NCBI RefSeq assembly: GCF_012034175.1
Contig: NZ_JAATEJ010000021.1
Span: 108,605 to 172,604, forward strand
Reading direction: 5' to 3'
DNA length: 64,000 bases
DNA from: Actinacidiphila epipremni
GTDB taxonomy: Bacteria; Actinomycetota; Actinomycetes; Streptomycetales; Streptomycetaceae
Part shown: positions 63,396 to 64,000 of the stretch, piece by piece
Numbering within the stretch: the stretch's first letter is position 1
How the letters are laid out: each line of letters starts with the position of its first letter
Position numbers and translations under genes: made by a program
Notes under the pieces: model-generated
Told to the model about the DNA's origin: nothing
The model's input: only the letters and a program-made list of their open reading frames with translations
Databases searched by the model: none

Positions 63396-63707
63396 ATGGA
63401 CGATAAGAAAGCACCGCTGTACAGACTTGAGTTTCCCGAATACCTCGATGGGTATGAAATTGAGACCGAGGCCAAGGGCTACTTGGTCGAAGTGCGTATC
63501 TCGGTGGAGGGGGATGTATTCGACCTTGTGGTCTATGATCCTGTACGGTTGCAACAGGAGGTCGTAGATGAAATCTCGGAGAATGGTTACTTCGCTGTGG
63601 CGAATGTGCTTGTGGTTCCAAAAGTGACCAGAGAGGAAATCACTCGCGCTGTCAACATCCTCGCTAATAGCAAATTCAGTGGGCTGGGGCGTCGAGTCAT
63701 TGGTTGA
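63396..63707 (+). CDS. Candidate immunity protein for the RHS toxin
   Basis: A 103-aa acidic protein (MDDKKAPLYRLEFPEYLDG ... VEGDVFDLVVYDPVRLQQEVVDEIS ... VTREEITRAVNILANSKFSG) with no signal peptide. It starts two bases after the toxin stop, with TAGG in the toxin's last codons as a possible ribosome site, so the two are translated together. Its GC content is close to 50%, far below the rest of the window. Position, size and composition fit a cognate cytoplasmic immunity protein. No named immunity family is recognised. Confidence 0.8.
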   Translation: MDDKKAPLYRLEFPEYLDGYEIETEAKGYLVEVRISVEGDVFDLVVYDPVRLQQEVVDEISENGYFAVANVLVVPKVTREEITRAVNILANSKFSGLGRRVIG

Positions 63708-63708
63708 A

Positions 63709-63843
63709 ATGAACTACGGCTCCATCGATTTCTGGCCGGAGAAGCGGCGCTCAATTTTCCACTCGCTGCGGTTGGTTTCGTACCGCCAGGCCACTTGGGC
63801 ATCGATAGGCGGTGGCCCGCCGCTTAACCTCGATCTTTCGTGA
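63709..63843 (+). CDS. 44-aa ORF after the immunity gene
   Basis: Reads MNYGSIDFWPEKRRSIFHSL through LNLDLS, starting one base after the immunity stop (TGA-A-ATG). Its own stop overlaps the first base of a terminator stem. The tight spacing suggests translation by coupling, but codon use is mixed and no family is seen. It could be a small cassette protein or the remnant of an older toxin/immunity module. Confidence 0.4.
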   Translation: MNYGSIDFWPEKRRSIFHSLRLVSYRQATWASIGGGPPLNLDLS

Positions 63844-63871
63844 CGGTCCGCCGGTTTTTCCGGCGGACCGT
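63843..63871 (+). terminator. Strong hairpin terminator of the toxin locus
   Basis: Perfect 12-bp stem ACGGTCCGCCGG / CCGGCGGACCGT with a TTTTT loop, followed by TTTGGG. The remaining bases to 64000 show no supportable gene; an ATG at 63982 behind AGGGACAGGA may begin the next one. Confidence 0.85.
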
Positions 63872-64000
63872 TTGGGTTGTTGGGGCTGAGGGCGGGCAGG
63901 CTGATGGCCCGGCTATCGTGTCGGATGGGCGCCGGGTTCCATGTGGCTCCGGTCAGGTGGTGCTGTTCGTAGGGACAGGAAATGTGCTGGATGCTCCTAT

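Noticed and set aside
63982..64000. Start of another gene (ATG TGC TGG ATG)
   Set aside because: Fewer than 20 bases remain in the window, too little to support a coding call despite an acceptable ribosome site.

Overview
The window is very GC-rich (mostly above 70% by eye), with strong G/C bias at third codon positions, frequent GTG/TTG starts, translationally coupled ATGA/GTGA overlaps and hairpin terminators without U-tracts. Together with MurT/GatD, a SigJ-type ECF factor, a MoxR/DUF58 cluster, sugar ABC importers lacking their own ATPase gene, and an SpvB/RHS polymorphic toxin, this points to a Streptomyces-like actinobacterial chromosome. No rRNA, tRNA, CRISPR or intact insertion sequence was seen.

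Layout. 1-4.4 kb: the murT-gatD pair (lipid II amidation), then a TetR regulator divergent from an acyl-CoA dehydrogenase with a perfect palindrome between them. 4.3-12.1 kb: a 48-aa membrane protein, a FUSC-type membrane protein, a 42-aa leader-like peptide ahead of a winged-helix regulator, a universal stress protein, an SRPBCC protein, a SigJ-like sigma factor, a hemerythrin and a baeRF-type protein. 12.3-16.9 kb: a tightly coupled five-gene DUF4129/MoxR/DUF58 operon. 17.1-22.6 kb: a beta-mannosidase facing a sugar ABC importer operon, with similar putative operators upstream of both. 22.9-29.1 kb: a PrmC-like methyltransferase, a NiCoT nickel/cobalt permease preceded by a Nur-like box, and a cobalamin-riboswitch operon (cbtB, cbtA, a [2Fe-2S] protein, cobF, cobK) joining cobalt uptake to corrin-ring synthesis.

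29.2-36.0 kb: a small DUF6296-like protein, an NhaA antiporter fused to a DsbA-like domain, an NfeD-like/flotillin pair, an Asp23 protein, and a TetR-hydrolase pair divergent from an NmrA-type oxidoreductase. 36.1-44.4 kb: a glycoside-utilisation operon (binding protein, two permeases, GH31, secreted clan GH-A hydrolase) with a LacI regulator; matching TCGAA-N4-TTCGA palindromes lie in front of both the operon and the regulator. 44.6-51.7 kb: accessory membrane/secreted proteins, a decayed GNAT gene, an unusual protein built of twelve 9-residue repeats, a degenerate ~110-bp tandem array behind a membrane-protein gene, a DksA-like protein, a GlxA-type regulator and a GAPDH.

51.7-64.0 kb: a low-information interval leads into a polymorphic-toxin locus. 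It holds a secreted LamG protein, a 2,346-aa RHS/YD-repeat protein ending in a HINT domain and a ~107-aa toxin domain, an adjacent immunity candidate, a 44-aa ORF and a strong terminator. GC content falls sharply after the RHS core, as expected for an exchangeable toxin/immunity cassette. The most unusual items are the nonapeptide-repeat protein with 12-bp direct repeats upstream, the toxin/immunity cassette, the 34-residue repeat tail on CobF, and the paired nickel and cobalamin control signals around the cobalt-uptake genes.
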